A stretch of 64,000 nucleotides of DNA. It comes from Anderseniella sp. Alg231-50 (GTDB lineage Bacteria; Pseudomonadota; Alphaproteobacteria; Rhizobiales; Aestuariivirgaceae). The stretch's first letter is position 1, and every line of letters begins with the position of its first letter. Positions 1-11,817 of the stretch are shown here, one piece after another. The stretch lies in assembly GCF_900149695.1 (NCBI RefSeq), contig NZ_LT703005.1, forward strand, positions 310,013-374,012, read 5' to 3'. Made by a program: the position numbers and the translations under genes. A model generated the notes under the pieces. That model was not told the DNA's origin and searched no databases. It was given only the letters and a program-made list of their open reading frames with translations.

Positions 1-146
1 GCACTCATATTGATGTTTGACACTGATATTCCTCGTCTGGTTGCGCCATCACGAAGCCAGGAGCCTGAACCGCCCGCTGATGACTACAATCAAGGAGATT
101 AAAATCCCACACAACATGTTTGAATTCGATTCCGGTAAACCGGGGT

Positions 147-1517
<1,371 letters not shown>

Positions 1518-1521
1518 TTAG

Positions 1522-1644
1522 TGGTCGAACAGCTTGTCCGCCTTCGGCGGGCCGTTCTTTTTGCTGGTCGAACAGCTTGTCCGCCTTCGGCGGGCCGTTC
1601 TTTTTGCTGGTCGAACAGCTTGTCCGCCTTCGGCGGGCCGTTCT
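1522..1644. repeat. 43-bp tandem repeat, three copies
   Basis: Three direct copies start at 1522, 1565 and 1608 with an exact 43-bp period. Each begins TGGTCGAACAGCTT and contains the hairpin CCGCC-TTC-GGCGG. The first two hairpins are followed by GTTCTTTTT, which resembles an intrinsic terminator for rightward transcription; the third copy runs into a longer dispersed repeat instead. The block lies in the 351-bp gap upstream of eno. No spacers of independent sequence exist, so it is not a CRISPR array. Confidence 0.9.
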
Positions 1645-1768
1645 CCGTTCCTGAACGACCGTAGTGATGAATTCCTCCGAAGCACGTAAGTGCTGAGACA
1701 AGGCCGACCGGCCGCCGCACGAAGTGCGCCCCCGCGGAGCGCAGCCGTCAGGCTGCTGGCGTGAGCGC
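1608..1768. repeat. Dispersed palindrome-rich repeat, copy A
   Basis: This stretch matches 21906-22072 closely. It begins TGGTCGAACAGCTT, passes through a GTTCTCCG..TCCTGAAC segment and a TGATGAATTCC segment, and ends in a chain of small hairpins (AGGCCGACCGGCC; GCACGAAGTGCG; GCAGCC..GGCTGC) and GCGTGAGCG. It stops about 5 bp before the stop codon of the minus-strand gene ending at 1773, just as the second locus abuts the secG stop codon. Small ORFs in it are by-products of the repeat. Confidence 0.8.
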
Positions 1769-1772
1769 CAAA

Positions 1773-2399
1773 CTATGCCCCGAGCTGGTTATCGAATTCG
1801 CTGGTGAGCGCTTTCAGCGGCCATGGATCGGCTTCTTCGGCCAGGTCCTTCAGCGGCAGTGCCATGACACCGGAAACTCCGGCGGAATAGTCAGCCTCAC
1901 CCAGTGCCGCCTCGACCAGGTTTTCCGCTGCAAGGCTGTAGTCTTCGGCGCGTTCGTCGTCCCACTCATCAAGACCGATGGCAATCTCTGCCTTGCCCTG
2001 ATGCACTTCCAGCACGAACACGGCCTCGCGGATGTCGATTTCACCGCCACCCGGCAGGGCCACCTGGTCACTCAGCTCTTCACGTTCGCGCAGTGCCTTG
2101 ATCTCCCAGTTCTTGAATTCTGGTGCAATTTCCACCAGATCACGCGCCGCCAGCAAGGCTTCGCGGTCTCCCTCGGCGGTGATCAGCAGTACAGGCGAGC
2201 CATCCTCAGCAACACCAAGTTCGGCAAACAATCGGTCATCAACGTCATGAATCTCCAGCGCCAACTCGTCCAGAACAGGCTCCAGTTCGTCCATTGTCAT
2301 GTCATCAAGTTTGATGGCCATTTCGGCCAGCACGGCCTCGTTATCTTCAAACCAGGCCCAGAAATCAGCCGCTTCCGGCTCTTGCTTCACCGCCAACAT
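1773..2399 (-). CDS. Hypothetical acidic protein
   Basis: A 208-residue, strongly acidic, soluble-looking protein with no signal peptide or membrane segment. It is rich in Asp/Glu pairs (WAWFEDNE, DDMTMDELE) and has no catalytic motif I recognise. The ATG at 2399 is preferred over one at 2417 because a GGAG element lies 8 nt upstream of it. The gene is divergent from the nitroreductase and its stop codon abuts dispersed repeat copy A. The even codon usage and long open frame support a real gene; the function is unknown. Confidence 0.75.
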   Translation of the reverse strand: MLAVKQEPEAADFWAWFEDNEAVLAEMAIKLDDMTMDELEPVLDELALEIHDVDDRLFAELGVAEDGSPVLLITAEGDREALLAARDLVEIAPEFKNWEIKALREREELSDQVALPGGGEIDIREAVFVLEVHQGKAEIAIGLDEWDDERAEDYSLAAENLVEAALGEADYSAGVSGVMALPLKDLAEEADPWPLKALTSEFDNQLGA

Positions 2400-2586
2400 A
2401 CAGGTGTCTCCACACATTACGCTACACTCACACGCGCATTACCAGGCGAGCTGGATACCGGGTCTTTGGCCCCGAAATGCGACCGAAATAATGCCGAACG
2501 ATGCCGCAACAAGGTTAACGCCCGGTTGCGGCTTTCGGAAAAATTTGCATGAGTCGCGGTTCGACCGACACAGGAATTCACCCGCC

Positions 2587-3279
2587 ATGTTCTCCAAAGA
2601 CACTTTGAAATACGAAGCCGTTCCACTGGTCAGACGTGATCCGCTGGACGATGCCGACAGTCTTGCGGCGGCCCGCTCCTTCCTGGAAACCATGAAGACA
2701 AGGCACACCATAAGGGACTTCGCAGACACATCGGTAGCGCGCGAAGTCATCGAAACCTGTATCGCGGCGGCTGGCCGCGCGCCCTCCGGTGCCAACCATC
2801 AGCCCTGGCATTTCGTGGCAGTTGCCGACCCGTCCATCAAGCAGCAGATCCGGCGCGCGGCAGAAGCAGAAGAACGAAATTTTTACGGCGGCACCGCCGG
2901 TGACGAATGGATAAACGCACTGGAGCCCATCGGCACCGGCCCCGACAAACCACATCTTGAGATCGCTCCCTGGCTGATCATCGTGTTCGCCCAGCGCTGG
3001 GGCGAGTTCGACAACGGCTCGCGCTACAAGAACTATTACGTGCCCGAAAGCGTCGGCCTGGCCACCGGTTTCCTGATCACTGCATTGCATATGGCAGGAT
3101 TGTCATCACTCATCCACACACCAAATCCAATGAAGTTCCTGAATCCTCTGCTCAACCGGCCGGCATCAGAAAAACCGGTCATGATCATCGCAACCGGCCA
3201 TTCCGCCGCGCACGCGACCATCCCGAAAGCGGCGACGATCAAGAAGCACATGGGTGAGATATTGACTGTGCTGGGCTAA
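2587..3279 (+). CDS. Nitroreductase family flavoprotein
   Basis: A 230-residue FMN-dependent nitroreductase-fold protein. The phosphate-binding segment RHTIRDF (39-45) and PSGANHQPWHF (66-76) are typical of the subgroup that includes iodotyrosine deiodinase-like and BluB-like enzymes; the usual C-terminal segment with a conserved Gly/Pro-rich stretch is also present. It would reduce a small organic substrate using NAD(P)H in the cytosol, but the substrate cannot be read from sequence. The ATG at 2587 gives the normal family length; a longer open frame to 2299 lacks family similarity and overlaps the divergent gene. It converges on the GNAT gene with 4 bp overlap at the stops. Confidence 0.88.
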   Translation: MFSKDTLKYEAVPLVRRDPLDDADSLAAARSFLETMKTRHTIRDFADTSVAREVIETCIAAAGRAPSGANHQPWHFVAVADPSIKQQIRRAAEAEERNFYGGTAGDEWINALEPIGTGPDKPHLEIAPWLIIVFAQRWGEFDNGSRYKNYYVPESVGLATGFLITALHMAGLSSLIHTPNPMKFLNPLLNRPASEKPVMIIATGHSAAHATIPKAATIKKHMGEILTVLG

Positions 3280-3983
3280 GCCACCAGCGTTGCAAGGCTA
3301 ACCTTCTGCACCCCGCTCTCATCAAAGTTCGCCGGGTCCAGCCACGCTTCATAGGCACGTTCCAGCGCAGGCCACTCGGTGTCCAGTATCGAGTACCAGC
3401 TGGTGTCCCGATTGCGGCCCTTGTACATGGTTGCCTGGCGGAACCGGCCTTCATAGGTGAAACCAAGCCGCCCTGCGGCAGCGCATGAGCCTGCATTGAG
3501 CGCATCGCATTTCCACTCGTACCTGCGGTAACCCAGTTCGGCGAACACCCGGCGCATCATCAGGTACATGGCTTCCGTCGCACCCCGCGTTTTCTGCAAG
3601 GCCGGTGCATAATTGATGTGACCTACCTCGATCACACCGACCGCAGGCTCGATACGCAGATAGCTGGCCACGCCAACTGCCCTGCCCGTTTCGCCGTCAA
3701 TGATCGTGTGAAACAACGGATCATCACCAAGGCAGGTGCTCTCTATCCAGGTCCGGCACTCATCGACGCTCGCAAACGGCCCGTATGGCAGGTAAGTCCA
3801 GATGCGGTTTTCACCATCGGCCGCAAACGCCTCGAACAGGTCCTGCGCATGGTTTTCCGCACTGACCGGTTCCAGCCGCACATAGCGGCCCTGCATGGGA
3901 TCGCGCGGAGGCCTGGAACAGGGCTTCCAGTCCGCCACCTCAAACCCGATTGGCTGTCCGAGTTCATTCATCCGATCATTCAT
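3276..3983 (-). CDS. GNAT-family N-acetyltransferase (RimJ/RimL type)
   Basis: A 235-residue acetyltransferase of the RimJ/RimL-like class. It has the early segment LEPVSAENHAQDLF, the strand VIEVGHINYAP, the acetyl-CoA loop region around KTRGATEAMYLM, and the C-terminal motif NAGSCAAAGRLGFTYEGRFRQ typical of the family. It transfers acetyl from acetyl-CoA to an amine, possibly a protein N-terminus or small molecule. The start at 3983 overlaps the upstream flavoprotein stop in a TGATG arrangement, which suggests translational coupling. A second ATG at 3971 is possible. Confidence 0.85.
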   Translation of the reverse strand: MNDRMNELGQPIGFEVADWKPCSRPPRDPMQGRYVRLEPVSAENHAQDLFEAFAADGENRIWTYLPYGPFASVDECRTWIESTCLGDDPLFHTIIDGETGRAVGVASYLRIEPAVGVIEVGHINYAPALQKTRGATEAMYLMMRRVFAELGYRRYEWKCDALNAGSCAAAGRLGFTYEGRFRQATMYKGRNRDTSWYSILDTEWPALERAYEAWLDPANFDESGVQKVSLATLVA

Positions 3984-5197
3984 CAATCCCATCCCGATTC
4001 TGCTATGGCAGTGCCGGCCGCCCAGCCCGACGACCATGCCCACTGGAAATTATACCCGCCCAGCCAGCCGGTCACGTCGACCACCTCACCGATAAAATAC
4101 AGGCCCGGCACGTCCCTGGCCTGCATGCTGCGCGAACTCAGCGCGTCAGTGTCCACACCGCCAAGCGTCACTTCCGCCGTGCGATAGCCTTCCGTGCCGA
4201 CCGGGTAAACCTGCCACTGTCTGATGGCGGCTGATATAGCCACTAGGGCCTTGTCGGGCAGGTCCGCCAGGTTACCGGCAACGCAGGTCTGTTCGCAGAT
4301 GTATGCCGCCAGCCGGTTGGGCACAAACTCCCCCAGCACCGTTGCAATAGCCTTCCTGCCACGGCTCTTTCGCATAGCCTTCAACTCGGCGAATACGTCG
4401 CGCCCGGGCAGCAGGTCCACCAGCACAGGCATTGTTTCTCGCCAGTACGACGATATCTGCAGGATTGCCGGCCCGGACAATCCGCGATGCGTAAACAACA
4501 GTGCTTCGGCAAAACTTGTCTTGCCGCAACTGACCACGGCGTCGGCGGACACACCGGCCAATGGCTTAAACCCCGCCAGCATGGTTTCGGAAAACGTCAG
4601 CGGCACCAGTGCGGCCCGCGTCTCGGTGACCGCAAGTCCGAATTGCTCGGCAATCCGGTAGCCGAACCCCGTCGCCCCCATTTTGGGGATCGACTTGCCG
4701 CCACATGCCACCACGAAGTTGCGGCACGACACCAGAGTCGATTGGTCTTGCGTCGAGAGCTCGACGTCAAATCCGATGTCAGACTTGGTCACTGAATTGA
4801 CGCTTGTCTGCAATCGCAGTTCAACGCCGACCTGTGCCATTTCCGCCAGCAGCATGTCGATGATTTCCGTTGCCGAACCATCGCAAAACAGCTGCCCCAG
4901 GGTCTTCTCATGAAAGGCAATGCCGTGCAGGCGCACCAGGTCAGTGAAATCATGCTGGGTATAGCGTTTCAGTGCCGACTTGGCGAAGTGTGGATTGCCC
5001 GAGATGAAGTTCTGCGGTGTGGTATTTAGGTTGGTGAAATTACAACGCCCGCCACCGCTTATGCGGATCTTCTCACCCGGTTTGCGGGCATGGTCGATGA
5101 TCAGCACCCGGCCCCCGCGAGCCGCCGCGTGGATCGCACACATCATGCCCGCCGCACCGGCTCCCAGCACGAGCGCGTCTACCGTTGCTTCAGACAT
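3983..5197 (-). CDS. HI0933/BaiN-like NAD(P)/FAD-dependent oxidoreductase
   Basis: A 404-residue flavoprotein of the HI0933 family. The N-terminal dinucleotide fold GAGAAGMM and the family signature ISGGGRCNFTN are visible, as is the C-terminal FAD-binding stretch FIGEVVDVTGWLGGYNFQWA. Family members are predicted aminoacetone oxidase-like or reductase enzymes, and the substrate is unknown. ATG 5197 was chosen over the GTG one codon upstream. It heads a run of minus-strand genes and is coupled to the GNAT gene at its 3' end. Confidence 0.9.
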   Translation of the reverse strand: MSEATVDALVLGAGAAGMMCAIHAAARGGRVLIIDHARKPGEKIRISGGGRCNFTNLNTTPQNFISGNPHFAKSALKRYTQHDFTDLVRLHGIAFHEKTLGQLFCDGSATEIIDMLLAEMAQVGVELRLQTSVNSVTKSDIGFDVELSTQDQSTLVSCRNFVVACGGKSIPKMGATGFGYRIAEQFGLAVTETRAALVPLTFSETMLAGFKPLAGVSADAVVSCGKTSFAEALLFTHRGLSGPAILQISSYWRETMPVLVDLLPGRDVFAELKAMRKSRGRKAIATVLGEFVPNRLAAYICEQTCVAGNLADLPDKALVAISAAIRQWQVYPVGTEGYRTAEVTLGGVDTDALSSRSMQARDVPGLYFIGEVVDVTGWLGGYNFQWAWSSGWAAGTAIAESGWD

Positions 5198-5224
5198 CAC
5201 AGTACGGGTCGGGCTGATCGGCGC

Positions 5225-5653
5225 TCAAAGGATCATGCATGTGCACGACCCGTGTGCCAACAGCCTGCCGTTTGCATCCTCCAGCCGGGCATCCGACGTG
5301 GCCACCCGGCGGCCCAGGTGGATGACGGCGCCACGCGCGCTCACCGGCCCGGTCTGGTCCGTCAGGGCGCGCACCATGTTGATCTTGAGTTCCACCGTCG
5401 TATAGCCCTGGCCCGCTTCAAGCCGCGAGTGAATTGCACAGCCCAGGGCACTGTCAAGTATCGAGGAAATCCATCCGCCGTGTACCGTGCCTGCCGGGTT
5501 GTAGTGCTTGGCGCCGGGATTGCCTTCAAACACTGCAAACCCGTCGCCGACATCAACGAGCCGGAAATCCATCAGGCTGCCGAGCGGCGCCCGCCCGCCT
5601 GCATCACGCAGGCGTTCGAGGTTCTGCATCCCTGTCAGTTTCGGATCCAGCAT
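5225..5653 (-). CDS. PaaI-family hotdog thioesterase
   Basis: A 142-residue hotdog-fold acyl-CoA thioesterase. The signature region AGTVHGGWISSILDSALG matches the PaaI/YdiI-type motif, and the core strand VELKINMVRAL follows. Such enzymes hydrolyse small aromatic or short acyl-CoA esters in the cytosol, usually as homotetramers. The gene is packed between the VOC gene upstream (5 bp gap) and the flavoprotein downstream (27 bp), which suggests one transcript. The specific substrate is not predictable. Confidence 0.88.
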   Translation of the reverse strand: MLDPKLTGMQNLERLRDAGGRAPLGSLMDFRLVDVGDGFAVFEGNPGAKHYNPAGTVHGGWISSILDSALGCAIHSRLEAGQGYTTVELKINMVRALTDQTGPVSARGAVIHLGRRVATSDARLEDANGRLLAHGSCTCMIL

Positions 5654-5658
5654 TGCGG

Positions 5659-6528
5659 TCAGAAAACCTCTGAGAACGCCATGACGGCGCCTGATGCGAC
5701 ATCCGGCCCGATAGCATGTCCCGATGGCGTGTCGCGCCAGGCAACATGCGCCGCGTCAAGCTGGTTCAGGGCCACCTCCCGGTTTTCCACCTCGATCCGG
5801 TAACCGGCCAGTACCGGTCCGTCGGTGAGCGACGGCGCTGCAAACCCGTAAGCTGCTTCAAATGCGGCTGGCGTGTACATGGCCACATCGCCACGTTGTG
5901 TCCTGATCCGCACCATATTGTCGGCTGACACGACTGTCTCGCCCTGGCTCAATTTTTCCAGGAAACCTGCATAGTGCAAAGGCTCGCTCGCGACCATCGC
6001 AACCTCTCCAATGGCAGTGGCGGTGTTGGCGTGGCGCTGATATTCGGGTTTCCAGAAATACTGCGGTGCATGCTGCTGGCAGTAGAAAAACGCCGCCTTG
6101 GGCATATCCGCATGGGTCGCAAAAGCCAGCGAGAACCCTACCGTCACCTCTTCACCGTCAGGCTGCTTCGCCAGTCTCGAGAAATCAAATGTCTTGTAGG
6201 TGTCCAGGCCCTCCTGCTCAAACCGGGCTTGTTCAGCAGCCGCATCAGCGGTTTCAAACACCAGCATTGATATGCCTTCACCACTGTCTTGCAGGTAATC
6301 GGCATTATGGGCCGCAAACCCGAATTCACCGTCCGCCAGCTGCGGCAGCAGATGCGGGTTTGGCAAATGCAGGAATTCCAGAAAGAAGCCATCGAGCTGA
6401 ACCAGCGAATTGCCGGTGCCGAACGTGTGTTCGGCAGGCGGCGTCAGGGTAAAACCGATCTGGGCCATAGTCGTGCGCAAGCCTTCGAAATTGCCTGTGC
6501 AGTGAACCACGTGATCAAGACCAGCCAT
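5659..6528 (-). CDS. VOC superfamily (Glyoxalase_3-like) protein
   Basis: A 289-residue protein that starts with the vicinal-oxygen-chelate pattern GLDHVVHCTGNFEGLRTTM and contains the later strand GISMLVFETADAAA, both typical of two-module glyoxalase-like proteins annotated as Glyoxalase_3. Candidate metal ligands include His6 and Glu residues of the paired modules. The catalytic role is unknown; relatives are often simply labelled VOC proteins. It starts 2 bp after the mechanosensitive-channel gene ends and is followed by the thioesterase, so these genes likely form an operon. Confidence 0.83.
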   Translation of the reverse strand: MAGLDHVVHCTGNFEGLRTTMAQIGFTLTPPAEHTFGTGNSLVQLDGFFLEFLHLPNPHLLPQLADGEFGFAAHNADYLQDSGEGISMLVFETADAAAEQARFEQEGLDTYKTFDFSRLAKQPDGEEVTVGFSLAFATHADMPKAAFFYCQQHAPQYFWKPEYQRHANTATAIGEVAMVASEPLHYAGFLEKLSQGETVVSADNMVRIRTQRGDVAMYTPAAFEAAYGFAAPSLTDGPVLAGYRIEVENREVALNQLDAAHVAWRDTPSGHAIGPDVASGAVMAFSEVF

Positions 6529-6530
6529 AC

Positions 6531-9062
6531 CTACCCTTTCGGTTTCGCTTTGCGCGCAGGTTTTGCTTTTACCTGGACCGCTTCAGCAACAGTTTCATGC
6601 AAGCCGCGCACATTGATGTCTCGCTGCGGGAACGGAATCTCGATACCTGCTTCCTTGAGCGCCTTGTGAATTGAAAACCGCAGTTCACTGGCGACAAAGG
6701 CCACCCAGTTCACGTCATTGATAAACACCCGCAGCTCAAAGTCCAGCGAACTGGCCCCGAAATCCTTGAACAGGACTGATGGTTGCGGATAGGCCATGGC
6801 GCGCGGGTGGTCATGTGCGCACTTGACAAGTATGTCGTGCACCTGTTGCGGATCAGCATCGTAGCTTACCCCCACCGCCACCTTGCAGCGCCCCATCAGG
6901 TCACCATGGGTCCAGTTCTGGACCGCATCTGAAATCAGGCTGGAATTCGGCACGATGATCGAACAACGATCAAAGGTTTCGATCTCGGTCGCGCGCACGT
7001 TTATTTTCGTTACCGTCCCCTCACCGGCCGTCACCGCCACCCAGTCGCCCACCTTGATCGGGCGTTCCGCCAGCAGGATAAGGCCGGATACGAAATTGTT
7101 GACGATGGATTGCAACCCGAAACCGATACCGACCGACAACGCACCGGCCACGATGGCGATATTGCCGAAGTTGACGCCGGCAGCCGCAAACGCTACCAGA
7201 AGCGCCAGAATAGTGGCAGTGTAGCTGGCACCGGTGCGGATCGAATTGCGCACGCCCGCATCCATGTCCGTGGCCGACAGAATGCGCCGGTCCAGCCATC
7301 CGGTAACAAACCGGGTCAGCACCAGCCCGATAACAAACACGCCGATCGCCAGCAGGATAGACGACAGCGATATGGTGATATCACCGACATCAAATCCGAA
7401 GAACGCCGTGGAGAACCAGCCGCGCACGTCAACCCATGACAGGGCGGTCAGGCTCAGCAGCAGTGGCAGGCCGAGCAGCAACAGGGTGAAATCGACGATC
7501 GCGTTGAGAGCAATACCCGACCGCTTGATGCCCTGCTCCGACATGGAAAATGCATTTTTCAGGGTATTGGATATTCGGCTGCCTTCAGAAATACTCTGCG
7601 CCACAAAGGCATCTGCAAGGCGTCGTATGCAGTACAGGAAGCTGACCACGACGCCAATCACGACAATATTGCCCAAAATATAGGTAGCCAGCGTTATATA
7701 ACCGGCGATGAGCGCCAGTCCCGTCGCAATCACCAGCAGCCAGATCGGCTGCACCAGGTAGCTGGCCCAGGAAAAATAGACCGTGCTGAACTGCTGCGCT
7801 TCCTCACTGCGCCGGTCACGCTGCGCAACCAGGATCAGCCTGACGAGAATGATCATCAGCACCGGCAGCACGATCGCCTGACGCAGGGCGGTCAAATCGT
7901 TTGACAGGTTGATGACCACTAACAATTCATTGAACAGGTAGCTGGCCGCCATGATGACAAATGCAATGGTCAGCAGGTTGAGCCACTTCTGGGACGCCTG
8001 GGTCGACAGGTTGGCGATCCGCCAGTCGGGTTGGGTCGGTGACAGGATGGACCGGGCCAGGCCGCGGGTGAATGCAAACATCACCATCATCAGGGCGAAT
8101 GCTTCGTAGAACTGTTCAATTCGCGACGACTCGGCTCCAAGCCCAAACAGCAGTACGCCGAAGATGATTGTCGCGACAGCGGCAACCAGTGCGTAGCCTA
8201 TGGGCACTGCAACGACCCGAACCAGTTTGCCCAGTTCTCCGTTGGGTGCCTTGCCGGCTCGCACCCGATGAGCCAGCATGCGACAAGCTTGGTAACCGCC
8301 CGTGGCAAGTGCAACGAACGCGGCCAGCAGGAACCACACCACCCAAGCGCCGTTATTGTCCGCGATCAGCTTGTAATAGCCCGACGCCAGCCTTTCCGAA
8401 CGCACCCAGATATCGGAAACCTTTGCAATACCGTCAGACCACAAGCTTGGCGCAAGAATTGATTTTTCGTGCTTGAACAACCGATCGAAATAGCGTGTCC
8501 GCTCAATCTGCCCGGCCTGGCTCGCCAATTGATCAGCCGCACCTGCCGCCAGTGCCAGCTGGGTACGGGCACCAAGCAGTACGCCCCGGACCCTCTCGAG
8601 TTCGGCGCGCTGGTTGGCAACGGTTTCAGGTTCTGTCTGGCCATCCTTTGGCGCAGGACCCAACCTGCTCACCTGTGCATCCATCTGCGCAAGCGGAGAC
8701 GCCAACTCCAGATCAACAAGCTTGGCGCGTTCCCTGACAATCTCCAGTTGCTCGCGCGTCTTGGCAAGTTCACCTGCCGGCAATGACGGGTCTGCCAGCT
8801 TGACCTTCAGGTCCTGCAGGGTCTTGGAGATGTCGGCGGCAACCCGCCTGGCCTTGCCGGCGGCTTCCTTGATGCCGGCGGGCAAGGCAGCCGCTGCCAC
8901 AACCGGCGCAGCCTTGGGCGCAGCAGTTTTTCCGGCATCAGCGGGCTGCTCGGTGGTAGCGTCGCCTGTCTGGCCACCAGTTTGTGCCGATGCAGGCACC
9001 GAACCTGCCAGCAGCAATGCCAGCACAAGCCAGACATGAATGAATGACCGAACAATATTCAT
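6531..9062 (-). CDS. MscK-like mechanosensitive channel with DUF3772 domain
   Basis: An 843-residue inner-membrane protein. It has a signal peptide (LVLALLLAGSVPASA), a periplasmic Ala/Lys-rich helical region with coiled-coil character (about 65-215), many transmembrane helices (about 230-600), and a C-terminal MscS channel domain containing GLQSIVNNFVSGLILLAERP and VGDWV at about 660-700. MscS-type channels open under membrane tension and release osmolytes on hypo-osmotic shock. The large N-terminal extension places it with MscK/DUF3772-type channels rather than minimal MscS. It lies 13 bp downstream of pyrG. The C-terminus is Lys/Ala-rich. Confidence 0.92.
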   Translation of the reverse strand: MNIVRSFIHVWLVLALLLAGSVPASAQTGGQTGDATTEQPADAGKTAAPKAAPVVAAAALPAGIKEAAGKARRVAADISKTLQDLKVKLADPSLPAGELAKTREQLEIVRERAKLVDLELASPLAQMDAQVSRLGPAPKDGQTEPETVANQRAELERVRGVLLGARTQLALAAGAADQLASQAGQIERTRYFDRLFKHEKSILAPSLWSDGIAKVSDIWVRSERLASGYYKLIADNNGAWVVWFLLAAFVALATGGYQACRMLAHRVRAGKAPNGELGKLVRVVAVPIGYALVAAVATIIFGVLLFGLGAESSRIEQFYEAFALMMVMFAFTRGLARSILSPTQPDWRIANLSTQASQKWLNLLTIAFVIMAASYLFNELLVVINLSNDLTALRQAIVLPVLMIILVRLILVAQRDRRSEEAQQFSTVYFSWASYLVQPIWLLVIATGLALIAGYITLATYILGNIVVIGVVVSFLYCIRRLADAFVAQSISEGSRISNTLKNAFSMSEQGIKRSGIALNAIVDFTLLLLGLPLLLSLTALSWVDVRGWFSTAFFGFDVGDITISLSSILLAIGVFVIGLVLTRFVTGWLDRRILSATDMDAGVRNSIRTGASYTATILALLVAFAAAGVNFGNIAIVAGALSVGIGFGLQSIVNNFVSGLILLAERPIKVGDWVAVTAGEGTVTKINVRATEIETFDRCSIIVPNSSLISDAVQNWTHGDLMGRCKVAVGVSYDADPQQVHDILVKCAHDHPRAMAYPQPSVLFKDFGASSLDFELRVFINDVNWVAFVASELRFSIHKALKEAGIEIPFPQRDINVRGLHETVAEAVQVKAKPARKAKPKG

Positions 9063-9075
9063 CTGCTGATGATAC

Positions 9076-10716
<1,641 letters not shown>

Positions 10717-10882
10717 TTAGCTGGAGTCGTGCAGCGTGGGAAGCGTTAAATTAGGCGCTGAGTGACTTATCTACAGGCCCTCAATCCATACTGATCGGCA
10801 AGCGGCGTCCAAAGGCCTGATCTCCAGACTGCCGTTGGCCCGACCCGACCTGTGACGTCAACAGGCAAAAACCGCAAACGGC

Positions 10883-10896
10883 TTGATGCAGGTCAA
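10883..10896 (+). promoter_or_regulatory. Fnr/FixK-type box upstream of the fnr-like gene
   Basis: TTGATGCAGGTCAA is a perfect TTGA-N6-TCAA site. Its centre (10889.5) is about 41 bp upstream of a plausible start near 10930, with a candidate -10 GATAAG at 10918-10923, as in a class II Fnr promoter. This implies autoregulation of the downstream regulator. The rest of the 10705-11046 gap holds nothing else I recognise. Confidence 0.7.
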
Positions 10897-11046
10897 CAGC
10901 CGGCGGGTTCGACATCGGATAAGCACATGCCACCCAGGATCAGGGCAGCAGGCATGCGCGCACTGCAAGTAAAATTTTCCTCCGCAGAGGGAGTATCAAG
11001 TGTACACTCTGCGCCAGATGTTCAAGCACTGTGAGAGGTGGTGCGA

Positions 11047-11790
11047 GTGCCCGAACTGGAACCAGACTTTGAAACGGACCTGCGATGTGCGCAATGCCCG
11101 GTGCGCCATCATGCAATTTGTGATGCCCTGGGCACGTCAAACATCGGAGAACTGTCCGACATAATGACCCACCGGACCCTGTCTGCCGGTGATGTAATCC
11201 TGCACCAGGGCGAAAGCAGCCAGCTGTTCGCCGTCATCATGTCCGGTGTCGTCAAGCTGACCCAGATATTGCCGGACGGGCGCGAGCAGATCGTGGGATT
11301 GCTGTCGGCAGCGCACAGCCTCGGCAATCCGGTAACCTCCGTCAGCAATGAAAATGCCGAATGTGTAACCGACGTGAAACTGTGTTGCTTCCGGCGGGCT
11401 CAGTTCGGTTCTGTCCTCAGGGCCAATCCGGAACTGGAACACCGTTTGCTAGAACAGACGGTCAACGACCTGAAGCAGGCAAGACAGTGGATGACTGTTC
11501 TGGGCAAGCTGGGCGCGCAGGAGAAAATGGCGCGATTTATCCTGTGGCTGTGGAAGGAAAACCGCAATGTCTGCCCTCACAGGGACCAGCGCGAGCCCGG
11601 ATCCGTTATCTATTTCCCGCTGAAACGCGAAGAGATTGCCGGGTTGTTGGGCATGACCATCGAGACCGTCAGCCGCAACATCAGCAAACTCAAGGCCGAC
11701 GGGATAATCGATCTGCTCGATGCGAAATCCATAGCGCTCCGCAACGTTCCCCGCCTGCAGCAGATCGCCCAGACCTACGAAGACGAATAG
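11047..11790 (+). CDS. Fnr/FnrL-type Crp-family oxygen-responsive regulator
   Basis: A 247-residue Crp/Fnr protein. The N-terminus carries Cys14-x2-Cys17-x7-Cys25, the spacing of FnrL/FixK-type [4Fe-4S] sensors, and a further Cys pair (113/114) sits where E. coli Fnr has Cys122. The cyclic-nucleotide-fold region follows (about 40-145), then a C-terminal winged helix with EEIAGLLGMTIETVSRNISK; the E..SR residues are those that read TTGAT half-sites. The start is a GTG at 11047, chosen because GAGAGG lies 8 nt upstream; GTGs at 11038 and 11041 are alternatives. It should activate micro-oxic genes, with boxes at its own promoter, hemerythrin and phaC. Confidence 0.92.
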   Translation: MPELEPDFETDLRCAQCPVRHHAICDALGTSNIGELSDIMTHRTLSAGDVILHQGESSQLFAVIMSGVVKLTQILPDGREQIVGLLSAAHSLGNPVTSVSNENAECVTDVKLCCFRRAQFGSVLRANPELEHRLLEQTVNDLKQARQWMTVLGKLGAQEKMARFILWLWKENRNVCPHRDQREPGSVIYFPLKREEIAGLLGMTIETVSRNISKLKADGIIDLLDAKSIALRNVPRLQQIAQTYEDE

Positions 11791-11817
11791 AATCGCGACG
11801 CGTCACAACCGAACCGG

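Noticed and set aside
1522-1644. Possible CRISPR array
   Set aside because: Repeats are directly adjacent with no unique spacers and no cas genes are present.
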